Source: Clostridia bacterium
GTDB taxonomy: Bacteria > Bacillota > Clostridia > Peptostreptococcales > Anaerovoracaceae
Length of the DNA stretch: 10,916 nucleotides
Direction: 5' to 3'
Assembly: GCA_024403005.1 (NCBI GenBank)
Contig: JAKSSQ010000045.1
Span: 1 to 10,916, forward strand
The notes under the pieces were generated by a model. That model searched no databases. It worked only from the letters and a program-made list of their open reading frames with translations, and had not been told where the DNA came from. Both the position numbers and the translations under genes were made by a program. Positions 1 through 6,932 of this stretch are shown in pieces. Each line of letters begins with the position of its first letter. Within the stretch, counting starts at the first letter, position 1.

Positions 1-741
1 GGGATTGCCTTCCATAACGGAACAGTCCATGAATGCACCGGGGTCGCCTTCGTCGTCGTTGCATACGATATATTTAACGTCGGACTTCTGTCTTCTTGCG
101 CCGTCCCACTTCTTGCCTGCGGGGAATCCGCCGCCGCCTCTGCCTCTTAAGCCGGAGTCGATGATGGTCTTGCAGATCTGTTCGTCTGTCATTTCGAACA
201 GAGCCTTTTCGAGAGCGCAGTAACCGTCCTTGGCGATGTATTCTTCGATGTCTTCTGCGTCGTTGTGGCCGCAGTTTTCGAGAACAACTCTGTGCTGCTT
301 CTTATAGAAAGGAATGTCTTCCTGGCGCGGATAAGCTGTGCCAGCTGCGTCGTGGTAAACAAGTCTTTCGATAATTTCGCCCTTCAGAACTGTCTTTTCG
401 ATAATTTCGTGTACGTCTTCGGGCTTAACATGTGTGTACATGATTCCTGCGGGTTCGATGTGAACCAGAGGACCCATTTCGCAGAAACCGTGGCATCCGC
501 TCATCTTCATGTGGAGAGCCTTTTCTGCGTCTGTATCGTGCTTGAGGCCAATGTAAACTGCAAGTTTTCTCTTCTTGCATTCTTCTTCGAAGTTAGCCTT
601 AATCTTAAGAGCGCCGCCGGCGATGCAGCCTGTGCCTGCGCAGATGAGTACGCTTGTGCACTGCTGGCTCTGCTTAAGGGCGTTCTTAGCCTTTGCCTGG
701 TAAACCTGGAAGCTTTCTCTGTTAAACTTTTTAACCTTCAT
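1..741 (-). CDS. nuoF: NuoF-like flavoprotein subunit of a soluble hydrogenase/dehydrogenase, partial (3' end outside window)
   Basis: The first 247 residues of a NuoF/HydB/HndC-type protein are present; the reading frame is open to the window edge. Residues about 25-115 form a thioredoxin-like [2Fe-2S] domain with Cys34/Cys39 (C-x4-C) and Cys83/Cys87 (C-x3-C). Residues 197-212 hold the glycine-rich FMN-binding motif (GLRGRGGGGFPAGKKW), and residues 227-240 (CNDDEGDPGAFMDC) match the NADH/FMN site of the family. In this family the subunit oxidises or reduces NAD(P)H through FMN and passes electrons along Fe-S clusters. The fused N-terminal ferredoxin-like domain is typical of soluble [FeFe] hydrogenase or formate dehydrogenase partners rather than of membrane complex I, so the symbol is a family label only. 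The ATG at 741 follows AGGAGG with a 6-nt spacer and lies 1 nt after the NuoE-like stop, suggesting translational coupling. The C-terminal 4Fe-4S part and any catalytic hydrogenase subunit would lie to the left, outside the window. Confidence 0.93.
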   Translation of the reverse strand, partial: MKVKKFNRESFQVYQAKAKNALKQSQQCTSVLICAGTGCIAGGALKIKANFEEECKKRKLAVYIGLKHDTDAEKALHMKMSGCHGFCEMGPLVHIEPAGIMYTHVKPEDVHEIIEKTVLKGEIIERLVYHDAAGTAYPRQEDIPFYKKQHRVVLENCGHNDAEDIEEYIAKDGYCALEKALFEMTDEQICKTIIDSGLRGRGGGGFPAGKKWDGARRQKSDVKYIVCNDDEGDPGAFMDCSVMEGNP

Positions 742-742
742 A

Positions 743-1219
743 TTAAGCCTCCTTTGCCTTTCTGATGTCTCTGATGAGTTCAAGAGCTGCTTCCGGAGTC
801 ATCTTGGAGTGTACTTCTCCATCGATGGTCATAACGGGAGCGAGGCCGCATGCGCCGAGGCATGCAACGGTTTCCAGAGTAAAGAGACCGTCTGCACTTG
901 TCTTCTTCTTTCCTGTGAGCCCGAGTTCATCTCTGATAGCATTGTAGATGGGTTCGGACTTACGAACGTGGCAAGCTGTACCTGCGCATACCTTAATGAT
1001 GTGTTCACCCTTAGCTTCCAGGGAGAAGTTTTCATAGAAAGTAGCAACGCTGTACACCTTGGATACAGGTACCTTAAGCATTTCGGCTACGAGAGTGAGG
1101 GCTTCCTCGCTCAGGTAGTTATACTCCGCCTGAATTTCCTGCATAATAGCGATCAGGTTATGGGGAGCACAATCGTACTTTTCCACAATCTGCTGCGCTT
1201 TTTTGAGGGGTTTTGCCAT
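743..1219 (-). CDS. nuoE: NuoE-like [2Fe-2S] subunit (NAD(P)-linked hydrogenase/dehydrogenase, HydC/HndA type)
   Basis: This 158-residue protein has the usual length of the 24-kDa NuoE family. The four [2Fe-2S] ligands are visible as Cys78/Cys83 (CAGTAC, C-x4-C) and Cys120/Cys124 (CLGAC, C-x3-C), in a thioredoxin-like fold preceded by the N-terminal helical region (SKVYSVATFYENF, residues 53-65). Members pass electrons between the FMN subunit and other clusters of NAD(P)-dependent hydrogenases, formate dehydrogenases or complex I. The neighbouring NuoF-like gene begins 1 nt downstream, so the two are surely co-transcribed. I chose the ATG at 1219 because AAGGAG sits 6 nt before it and the family N-terminus begins there. 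An in-frame ATG at 1312 would add 31 residues read through the promoter region. Whether the full complex is an electron-bifurcating hydrogenase cannot be decided without the genes to the left. Confidence 0.94.
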   Translation of the reverse strand: MAKPLKKAQQIVEKYDCAPHNLIAIMQEIQAEYNYLSEEALTLVAEMLKVPVSKVYSVATFYENFSLEAKGEHIIKVCAGTACHVRKSEPIYNAIRDELGLTGKKKTSADGLFTLETVACLGACGLAPVMTIDGEVHSKMTPEAALELIRDIRKAKEA

Positions 1220-1225
1220 TTTTTT

Positions 1226-1231
1226 CTCCTT
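1226..1231 (-). promoter_or_regulatory. Ribosome binding site deciding the NuoE-like start
   Basis: AAGGAG lies 6 nt upstream of the ATG at 1219. The longer in-frame start at 1312 overlaps the predicted -35 element, so it would lie upstream of the predicted transcription start. The short start is therefore preferred. Confidence 0.8.
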
Positions 1232-1270
1232 TTTTACACCACAATCGCGCCGCACCGCCTGCAGCGCGTA

Positions 1271-1290
1271 ATATACTATTTGTAGTATAT
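1271..1290. repeat. 20-bp perfect palindrome, candidate operator of the NuoE/NuoF operon
   Basis: ATATACTA-N4-TAGTATAT is an exact inverted repeat with 8-bp arms. It covers the predicted -10 hexamer and the expected transcription start of the hydrogenase-type operon. It is followed by no U-tract and is AT-rich, so a protein-binding site is more likely than a terminator. It does not match the Rex consensus as I know it (TTGTGA-N6-TCACAA-like), and I do not assign a regulator. Confidence 0.5.
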
Positions 1291-1312
1291 CTATACATTT
1301 TTTGCAACGCAA
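1284..1312 (-). promoter_or_regulatory. Predicted promoter of the NuoE/NuoF operon
   Basis: Read on the minus strand, TTGCGT (1312-1307) and TATACT (1289-1284, 5 of 6 matches to the -10 consensus) are separated by 17 bp. The -35 is weak (TTG only). The start of transcription would be near 1277, giving a leader of about 58 nt. It lies just past the terminator of the upstream operon, where a new promoter is needed. Confidence 0.5.
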
Positions 1313-1324
1313 CCCCTTTGGAAC

Positions 1325-1365
1325 AAATAAAAAATAACCCTAATTATTTTACTAATTAGGGTTAT
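1325..1365 (-). terminator. Probable intrinsic terminator of the seven-gene transporter/dehydrogenase operon
   Basis: A perfect 13-bp inverted repeat (arms 1334-1346 and 1353-1365, 6-nt loop) reads on the minus strand as a hairpin followed directly by TTTTTTATTT. It lies about 90 nt after the stop of the UxaA-family gene and before the NuoE/NuoF promoter. The stem is AT-rich, with three G-C pairs, so termination may be incomplete. On the plus strand the hairpin is followed by a less regular T-run, and no plus-strand gene here needs a terminator. Confidence 0.68.
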
Positions 1366-1392
1366 AAAACTATAATTTTTGCTATTTTTTAG

Positions 1393-1433
1393 TTTTCCCA
1401 AATAATTTTCACAGACTAAAACAGTCGGGAAAA
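1393..1433 (-). repeat. Weak stem-loop in the 3' untranslated region of the UxaA-family gene
   Basis: TTTTCCC (1393-1399) pairs with GGGAAAA (1427-1433), with a nested 4-bp GACT/AGTC pair (1414-1417 and 1423-1426). On the minus strand the outer stem is followed, after CT, by a short A-run and not by a T-run, so it is not a terminator by itself. Its significance is uncertain. Confidence 0.25.
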
Positions 1434-1452
1434 TCACTGAATAAAATGCATA

Positions 1453-2976
1453 TTAATAGTCGCCGTTATAGCTTGTTCCGTGGGGTGTTGTCCAGCTGTA
1501 ATCGCCGAGGAGTTCAGCCTTTGTGGGTTCACCGTTGGCAACGCGGATCATCAGATCGTACAGTTCGAGAGCACTTTCGTGGAGTGTCTTTTCTCCGTAG
1601 AGCATGGGCTTAGCGGAGTAGTCGATCATGTCGGACAGAGCTGTAGCAGTTCTGGGGTTGCCTGTTACCTTGATTGTGGTCATGCAGGCATTGCCGATGG
1701 GGTTGCCGCGGCCTGTTGTGAACAGGCAGATGTGTGCGCCGCCCATAGCCAGGGATGTGCATGCGTATGCGTCGTTAGCGCCCTGAGCCTGGTTGATGCC
1801 CCAGGAGCCGGGTCCGGGAGGCAGCTGGCCGCAGTCCAGGATGCCGAGCATTCTGCGGTGGCCGTGTGTCTTGAAGCTGCCGAGGTTCTTTTCTGTCATG
1901 GTTGTGAGACCGCCAGCCTTGTTGCCGGGAGTCGGGTTAACCTGAGAGAGACCCTTGCCGCCTCTGATTGTGCAGTCTTCGTTGAAGAAGTCGCCGATTT
2001 CCATGAGGCGCATGCCTACTTCGTAGGAAGCTGCGTCTGTGGGATAAGCGCCGCGACCGCAGATTTCAACGTCTGTACCGCCGATTACGTGGTGCATGTC
2101 GATAACGTCGCCAACTACGGGGTTAGCAGAAAGACCGCTTGTCCAGTCGGAACCGCCGTTGTAGCCGCAAATGATCAGGCCGCTTGTGGGGCACGGAACT
2201 CTTTCCTGCTTAGCAGCTTCTGCCTTCATTGCTTCTACAGCCTTAATACCGTCTTCGATAGCCTTTGTAGCGCCGCCGTCTGCCTGCATGGAGATGTTTA
2301 CAACGGGTCTGCCTGTAGCTTCGATAGCCTTAACAACATCTTCGGGGTTTGTCTGCTGGCAGCCGAGGCTCAGGAGAACTGCACCGTAGGTGTTGGGGTG
2401 TGTAGCTGCGGAAACGAAGCCCTGGAATGTACGTGCAAAGCGATCGGGGAATTCGCCGCAGGCTGCGTCTACGAATGTAGCGGGCACGTCGCACTTAGTA
2501 GCGATGCGCTGTGCAGCGTTGTTGGAGCACTGTACGAGGGAAATTACAACTACCTGGTTACGGATACCGAATGTGCCGTCTGCTCTCTTATAACCCATAA
2601 TGGTTTCGGGCAGGTTCAGTTCTTCGGGCTTGTAAAGGCAGGGTACGGAATAATCCATATCTGTGGGAGCCATGGAGCGGTAGAAAGCTCTCTGGTCTCT
2701 GTTGATTTCTTCGAAGTCGTCGTATACGTTGTGTTCGTGAACCCAATCACCGGTCTTGATGTCTGCTGTAGCAACACCGATGTGTACGCCGTACTTGATG
2801 ATTTCTTCACCTTTCTTAATGTCGACCTTTGCGATCTTGTGGCCTTCCTTGATGAACTCATTTGCTGTGAGTTCGATATCTCCGGCCATTGTCTTTTCGC
2901 CAGCTTCAATGGGTTCAACGAGAACTGCAACGTTATCGATGGGCTCAATGAGCATGGACTTCTTGAATGTAGCCAT
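1453..2976 (-). CDS. UxaA-family dehydratase/hydro-lyase (altronate/galactarate dehydratase-like)
   Basis: This full-length 507-residue protein resembles altronate dehydratase (UxaA) and galactarate dehydratase (GarD). Residues about 8-85 form the N-terminal SAF domain, with GHK at 45-47, KYG at 61-63 and WVHEHN at 78-83. The central and C-terminal parts carry GYKRADGTFGIRN (128-140), SLGCQQTN (203-210), GGSDW...SANP (274-286), NPTPGNKAGGLTT (347-359) and FTTGRGNPIG (419-428). Family members remove water from sugar acids to give 2-keto-3-deoxy acids; related proteins cleave sulfolactate. The region after SANP differs from what I recall of UxaA and GarD, where a SETPEI-GAE-like stretch is expected; here it reads EICGRGAYP (304-312), so the substrate may differ. 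AAGGAG lies 9 nt before the ATG. The gene is the last of the transporter operon, 30 nt after the second ATPase. No uronate isomerase or other uronate-pathway gene is nearby, which argues against plain altronate use. Confidence 0.88.
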   Translation of the reverse strand: MATFKKSMLIEPIDNVAVLVEPIEAGEKTMAGDIELTANEFIKEGHKIAKVDIKKGEEIIKYGVHIGVATADIKTGDWVHEHNVYDDFEEINRDQRAFYRSMAPTDMDYSVPCLYKPEELNLPETIMGYKRADGTFGIRNQVVVISLVQCSNNAAQRIATKCDVPATFVDAACGEFPDRFARTFQGFVSAATHPNTYGAVLLSLGCQQTNPEDVVKAIEATGRPVVNISMQADGGATKAIEDGIKAVEAMKAEAAKQERVPCPTSGLIICGYNGGSDWTSGLSANPVVGDVIDMHHVIGGTDVEICGRGAYPTDAASYEVGMRLMEIGDFFNEDCTIRGGKGLSQVNPTPGNKAGGLTTMTEKNLGSFKTHGHRRMLGILDCGQLPPGPGSWGINQAQGANDAYACTSLAMGGAHICLFTTGRGNPIGNACMTTIKVTGNPRTATALSDMIDYSAKPMLYGEKTLHESALELYDLMIRVANGEPTKAELLGDYSWTTPHGTSYNGDY

Positions 2977-3006
2977 TTGTTAATACTCCTTGAAATACAC
3001 TGTAAT

Positions 3007-3969
3007 CTACAAGTTATTGATTTCCTTTACGAAGTGGCACTTTACGAAGTGGTTCGGTGCAACTTCTTCCAGCTGAGGTTCTGTGTTGAAGCACTCAGGT
3101 TTTGCATAGATGCAGCGGGGTGCAAATCTGCAGGATTTAGTTACGTTGATGGGAGAAGTAATTTCGCCCTTCAGAATAATCTGGTTGTCCGGAGCATCGT
3201 ACTTCGGAAGGGGGATTGCGGAGATAAGAGCCTTTGTATACGGATGATACTGGTGCTTGAAGATCTCTGCGGAATCTGCCTTTTCAACCATCTGTCCAAG
3301 GTACATTACGGTGATGTCGTCGGAGATATGTTTTACTACGGACAGGTTATGAGTGATGAACAGGTATGTAAGACCTCTTTCCTTCTGCAGTTCCATCATG
3401 AGGTTCAGAATCTGAGCCTGAATGGATACGTCCAGAGCGGATACGGGTTCATCGCAGACGATGAGCTTGGGGTCAAGGATAAGAGCACGTGCGATACCTA
3501 CACGCTGGCGGCGTCCGCCGTCCAGTTCGTGGGGATACAGGTAGTAAGTACGGGAAGCCAGGCCTACAACGTCCATGATTTCGCGGACTTTCTTTTCTTT
3601 TTCTTCCTTGCTCTTGCACATTCCGTAAATTTCCAGGGGTTCACCGATGATGTTGCCCAGAGACATACGGGGGTTTAAGGAAGCGTAGGGGTCCTGGAAG
3701 ATAATCTGCATATCCTTTCTTAAAGCCTTGAGCTTTGCGGGGGATACGTCGGAGATATCTTCGCCCTGGAATACGATTTTGCCGTCTGTGCGTTCGTGCA
3801 GATGGAGGATAACACGGCCCAGAGTGGACTTACCGCATCCGGATTCGCCTACGATACCGAGGGTTTTGCCTGCTTCAACGGTGAATGTGACCCCATCAAC
3901 TGCGTGAAGTGTGCCCTTTTTAGTTTCAAAATACTTTTTTAAGTCTTCTACTCTTAAAATTTCTGACAT
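3007..3969 (-). CDS. dppF: ABC transporter ATP-binding protein, Dpp/OppF type
   Basis: This 320-residue ATPase belongs to the oligopeptide/dipeptide/nickel family. Walker A is GESGCGKS (41-48), the Q-loop glutamine is at 92, the signature is LDGGRRQ (149-155), Walker B is LIVCDEP (169-175) and the switch histidine is His207. The C-terminal oligopeptide-transporter domain holds the cysteine cluster Cys280, Cys286, Cys293 and Cys311, which in related ATPases can bind an Fe-S cluster. The signature departs from the usual LSGGQ, a variant common in the F-type ATPases. It would pair with the D-type ATPase encoded just upstream at the cytoplasmic face of the two permeases. The ATG is 1 nt after the stop of the D-type gene, and its GGAGGTG ribosome binding site lies in the last codons of that gene, indicating coupled translation. 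The symbol marks the position in the transporter, not the substrate. Confidence 0.93.
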   Translation of the reverse strand: MSEILRVEDLKKYFETKKGTLHAVDGVTFTVEAGKTLGIVGESGCGKSTLGRVILHLHERTDGKIVFQGEDISDVSPAKLKALRKDMQIIFQDPYASLNPRMSLGNIIGEPLEIYGMCKSKEEKEKKVREIMDVVGLASRTYYLYPHELDGGRRQRVGIARALILDPKLIVCDEPVSALDVSIQAQILNLMMELQKERGLTYLFITHNLSVVKHISDDITVMYLGQMVEKADSAEIFKHQYHPYTKALISAIPLPKYDAPDNQIILKGEITSPINVTKSCRFAPRCIYAKPECFNTEPQLEEVAPNHFVKCHFVKEINNL

Positions 3970-3970
3970 T

Positions 3971-4942
3971 TTACACCTCCGCGCTGAATCTGTTGCAGCG
4001 GACCATATGAGTTTCGGATACCTGGATGGAAGGCATTACACCGGTCTTGCATGCTTCTGTAGCGTGCGGACATCTGGGGTGGAACTTGCAGCCATCGGGC
4101 AGATTGGACGGATCCGGTACCATACCCTGAATAACCTTGAGGGATTCGGAATCGTTTTCGATGTCGGGGAGAGAATCGAAGAGACCGATGGTGTACGGAT
4201 GTCTCTTATCTGTGTAGATATCCTTTAATGTGCCGGATTCAATAACTTCACCGGCGTAAACAACAGCAACCTTATCGCAGATCTTAGCTACAACGCCGAG
4301 GTCGTGAGTGATGAGGATGAGGGATGTGTTGTATTCCTGCTTGAGCTTGCGCATGAGTTCGAGAACCTGAGCCTGAATTGTTACGTCCAGAGCTGTGGTG
4401 GGTTCATCGGCAATCAGGAGTTCGGGGCTGCAGGCAAGTGCGATAGCGATAACTACGCGCTGCTTCATGCCGCCGGAGAACTGGTGGGGATATTCGTCGC
4501 AGCGTTCGCCGGGAATACCTACCTGTTCGAGCATTTCCATAGCCTTTTTGCGGGCTTCTGCCTTACTGATTTTGTTATGCAGCAGTACTACTTCAGCAAT
4601 CTGTTCGCCTACTGTCATAACGGGGTTGAGAGAGGTCATGGGATCCTGGAAGATCATGGAGATCTGTCCGCCGCGGATCTGTCTCATTTCCTTTTCGGTA
4701 AGATCCAGCAGTTGTCTTCCCTTGAACTCAATGGATCCGCCTACGATTTCTCCTGGCGGGTCGGGTACGAGTCTCAGAATACCGAGAGCTGTTGTTGTCT
4801 TACCTGCACCTGTTTCGCCTACGAGACCGATGCTTTCGCCCTTTTCCAGAGTAAAGGAGATGCCGTTTACGGCTTTAACTGTTTCTTCGTCTGTGACGTA
4901 ACGGATCTCAAGATCTTTAACGTCTAAAATCTTTTCAGCCAT
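3971..4942 (-). CDS. dppD: ABC transporter ATP-binding protein, Dpp/OppD type
   Basis: This 323-residue ATPase is the D-type partner of the same importer. It shows Walker A GETGAGKT (42-49), Q-loop Gln99, a canonical-like signature FSGGMKQ (155-161), Walker B LLIADEP (175-181) and switch histidine His213. The C-terminal oligopeptide/dipeptide transporter domain carries Cys285, Cys291, Cys298 and Cys316. It supplies one of the two nucleotide-binding sites that drive uptake. AAGGAG precedes the ATG at 4942, 14 nt after the stop of the DppC-like permease gene. Substrates of this ATPase family include di- and oligopeptides, nickel chelates, opines and some sugars. The sequence of the ATPase does not tell which. 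Confidence 0.94.
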   Translation of the reverse strand: MAEKILDVKDLEIRYVTDEETVKAVNGISFTLEKGESIGLVGETGAGKTTTALGILRLVPDPPGEIVGGSIEFKGRQLLDLTEKEMRQIRGGQISMIFQDPMTSLNPVMTVGEQIAEVVLLHNKISKAEARKKAMEMLEQVGIPGERCDEYPHQFSGGMKQRVVIAIALACSPELLIADEPTTALDVTIQAQVLELMRKLKQEYNTSLILITHDLGVVAKICDKVAVVYAGEVIESGTLKDIYTDKRHPYTIGLFDSLPDIENDSESLKVIQGMVPDPSNLPDGCKFHPRCPHATEACKTGVMPSIQVSETHMVRCNRFSAEV

Positions 4943-4956
4943 TTTCTTCTCCTTTC

Positions 4957-5820
4957 CTACTTCTTAAGTCTCGGGTCGAGGCAGTCGCGCAGACCGTCGC
5001 CTACTACGTTGAGTGCATATACGATGGCCATGATAGCAAGGCCGGGAATTACTGTCAGGTACGGAGCCTGGCGGATGTACTTTCTTCCTGCGGAAAGCAT
5101 AGCGCCCCATTCAGGCATGGGAGGAGCAACGCCGAAGCCGAGGAAGCTGAGTGCGGATGCGGAAATTACCGCACCTGCCATAGCCAGTGTAGCCTGTACG
5201 ATGAGCGGAGCCATGGAGTTGGGAATGATGTGGCGAAGAATAATTCTGGTATTGCTTGCGCCGATAGCTCTTGCAGCTTCAACGAATTCCTGCTCGCGGG
5301 TGCTCAGTACGGATGCTCTTACAACTCTGGCGAACTTAGGTGTAGATGAAAGACCTACAGCAAGCATCAGGTTGAAGAGGTTGGGGCCGAGGGCAGATAC
5401 GATACACATAGCCAGCAGCATCTGCGGAATAGCCATGAACAGGTCCATGGTACGCATGATGATGTTGTCAAGCTTGGGATAGTAAGCTGCGATAATGCCC
5501 AGGAAGCCGCCCGTAATTACGGAAATACCTACAGCGAGGAAACCGATGGACAGGGAGTAGCGGCTGCCGTAGATAAGACGGCTCATTACATCTCTGCCGA
5601 GGTTGTCTGTACCGAAGGGATAATCTGTACAGGGGCGCATCATTGCGCGGCTTGCATCCTGGTCGTCGTAGCCGTAAGGTGCGACGACAGGAGCAAACAC
5701 AGCAATTAAAATAAAGAGGATAAGTACGATCAGGCCGATAACTGCCTGTCTGTTTTTCTTAAATCTTCTCCAGATTTCGCCAAGCATGGTGTGCTTCTTT
5801 TCAGTTACTGACTTCTTCAT
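4957..5820 (-). CDS. dppC: ABC transporter permease, DppC/OppC type
   Basis: This 287-residue inner-membrane permease has a cytoplasmic N-terminus (residues 1-25, with the RRFKKNRQAVIG entry motif of the C-type), a first membrane segment at about 26-47, the family motif FGTDNLGRDVMSRLIYGSR (69-87), further segments starting near 89, 132 and 205 and one at 253-272, and an EAA-type loop at about 179-198 (EAARAIGASN...) that contacts the ATPases. It ends with the typical GDGLRDCLDPRLK. The start overlaps the stop of the DppB-like gene by 4 nt (ATGA), and only a weak GGCGGT precedes it, so translation probably depends on coupling. It forms the translocation pore together with the DppB-like protein. 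Confidence 0.94.
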   Translation of the reverse strand: MKKSVTEKKHTMLGEIWRRFKKNRQAVIGLIVLILFILIAVFAPVVAPYGYDDQDASRAMMRPCTDYPFGTDNLGRDVMSRLIYGSRYSLSIGFLAVGISVITGGFLGIIAAYYPKLDNIIMRTMDLFMAIPQMLLAMCIVSALGPNLFNLMLAVGLSSTPKFARVVRASVLSTREQEFVEAARAIGASNTRIILRHIIPNSMAPLIVQATLAMAGAVISASALSFLGFGVAPPMPEWGAMLSAGRKYIRQAPYLTVIPGLAIMAIVYALNVVGDGLRDCLDPRLKK

Positions 5821-6788
5821 GCAGCTGCACCGCCTTTCTTGGGCTTCTTGGATTTTACGGAGTTGTACATTGTCTTCATACGAGGATCGATGTATGTGTA
5901 GATAATGTCAACGATAAGGTTGAGTACTGCAGATACGAATGCGATCATGAGTACGCAGCCCTGAACTGCCGCATAGTCACGGGAGTTCATGGAGTCTACA
6001 AGATACTTGCCTACGCCGCCGATGGAGAAAATTGATTCGCATACGATGGAACCTGCAAGCAGAGTACCGAACTGCAGACCGATAACTGTTACGATAGGAA
6101 TCATGGCGTTCTTGAGAGCGTGGCGCATGATTACCAGATAATATGACTGTCCCTTAGCCTTTGCTGTACGGATGTAGTCCTGGCGGAGTACTTCCAGCAT
6201 GGAGCTTCGGGTTGTTCTCATGATGGTTGCGGAAGAGTTAACACCCAGTGCAATAACGGGCATTACCATCTGCTTCCATGTTGAACCGTAACCGGAAGCC
6301 GGCAAAATGTTCAGGTAAACAGAGCAAAGCAGAATCAGCATCAGGCCCTGCCAGAACATCGGCATGGAGATACCAAACAGAGCGCAGCCTGTTGCCAGAG
6401 TGTCCCAGATGGTGTTCTGCTTTAATGCTGATACGATTCCGAATAATATTCCTAAGATAATACCGAGGACGATACTCCATGCGGAGATATCAAGAGTAAC
6501 TTTGAAACGAACGAGAAGTTCGTCCATTACAGGTGTTCTGGATCTGTAGGACAGACCGAGGTCACCTGTGAGAAGACCTGTTAAGGTTCTTCCGAGACGG
6601 GTTGCATAAGAACCGTCAATTCCCATTTCAATATGGTAAGCTTCTACTGCTTCCGGAGTAGCATTGTCGCCGAGTGCGAGGTATGCCGGGTCGCCGGGAG
6701 AGAAGTAGAGGATAGTAAAAACGATTACGGTTACACCGATGAGTACAGGGATGATCCATAATAATCGCTTGATTATGAATTTAAGCAT
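5817..6788 (-). CDS. dppB: ABC transporter permease, DppB/OppB type
   Basis: This 323-residue membrane protein has the B-type layout. A first membrane segment lies at about 11-29, followed by an external loop with TGDLGLSYRSRTPV (74-87). Further segments are near 100-121, 132-156, 172-188, 229-250 and 276-299. The EAA loop DYIRTAKAKG...MRHALKNAMIPIV lies at 204-233, and the protein ends with the conserved YIDPRM near 299-304 and a lysine-rich tail. AGGAAAGGA lies immediately before the ATG at 6788. Together with the DppC-like protein it forms the pore of the importer. It starts 144 nt after the solute-binding protein gene, the largest gap in the operon, which holds two stem-loops. Confidence 0.94.
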   Translation of the reverse strand: MLKFIIKRLLWIIPVLIGVTVIVFTILYFSPGDPAYLALGDNATPEAVEAYHIEMGIDGSYATRLGRTLTGLLTGDLGLSYRSRTPVMDELLVRFKVTLDISAWSIVLGIILGILFGIVSALKQNTIWDTLATGCALFGISMPMFWQGLMLILLCSVYLNILPASGYGSTWKQMVMPVIALGVNSSATIMRTTRSSMLEVLRQDYIRTAKAKGQSYYLVIMRHALKNAMIPIVTVIGLQFGTLLAGSIVCESIFSIGGVGKYLVDSMNSRDYAAVQGCVLMIAFVSAVLNLIVDIIYTYIDPRMKTMYNSVKSKKPKKGGAAA

Positions 6789-6810
6789 GTCCTTTCCTCT
6801 CTTGCTGCAT

Positions 6811-6834
6811 TAGAAATTTATAGCAAAATTTCTA
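6811..6834 (-). repeat. AT-rich stem-loop just upstream of the DppB-like gene
   Basis: Nine-base-pair arms TAGAAATTT (6811-6819) and AAATTTCTA (6826-6834) enclose a 6-nt loop. The structure ends 22 nt before the ATG of the permease gene, close to its ribosome binding site. It may affect translation or mRNA stability, but its AT content makes it weak. Confidence 0.4.
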
Positions 6835-6859
6835 TTAAATTACTGTCGGTTATAGTATC

Positions 6860-6891
6860 AGAGGCGGATTACGGTAACATAATCCGCCTCT
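6860..6891 (-). repeat. Strong stem-loop between the solute-binding protein and permease genes, probable mRNA stabiliser or attenuator
   Basis: AGAGGCGGATTA (6860-6871) and TAATCCGCCTCT (6880-6891) form a perfect 12-bp stem with an 8-nt loop, 41 nt after the stop of the binding-protein gene. On the minus strand it is followed by GATACTATAACC, with no T-tract, so it is not a standard terminator. In other importer operons (known for malE-malF) such intergenic hairpins protect the upstream message, giving more binding protein than permease. That role here is inferred. Confidence 0.62.
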
Positions 6892-6932
6892 AAACTACTT
6901 AATTTTTATACCAAGTTGTTAAGCACTAAATA

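Noticed and set aside
265..765. Plus-strand open frame of 166 codons opposite the NuoF-like gene
   Set aside because: It is a shadow of the minus-strand gene, whose FMN, NADH and Fe-S motifs are clear; no ribosome binding site or family similarity supports the plus-strand frame.
1220..1312. 31-residue N-terminal extension of the NuoE-like protein from an ATG at 1312
   Set aside because: The extension overlaps the predicted promoter and palindrome and lacks family similarity, while the ATG at 1219 has a good ribosome binding site.
3428..3560. Possible defect of the F-type ATPase because of its LDGGRRQ signature instead of LSGGQ
   Set aside because: This variant is common in F-type ATPases of the peptide transporter family, and all other nucleotide-binding motifs are intact.
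1480..3678. Open frame of 732 codons on the plus strand
   Set aside because: It lies antisense to two well-supported genes (UxaA-family enzyme and F-type ATPase) and the gap between them. Its predicted protein is unusually rich in Cys, Val and Gly, as expected from the complement of biased codons, and matches no family I know.
6817..6845. Internal promoter for the permease genes using TATAAA at 6822-6817 on the minus strand
   Set aside because: No acceptable -35 lies 16-18 bp upstream, and the hexamer is part of the AT-rich stem-loop.
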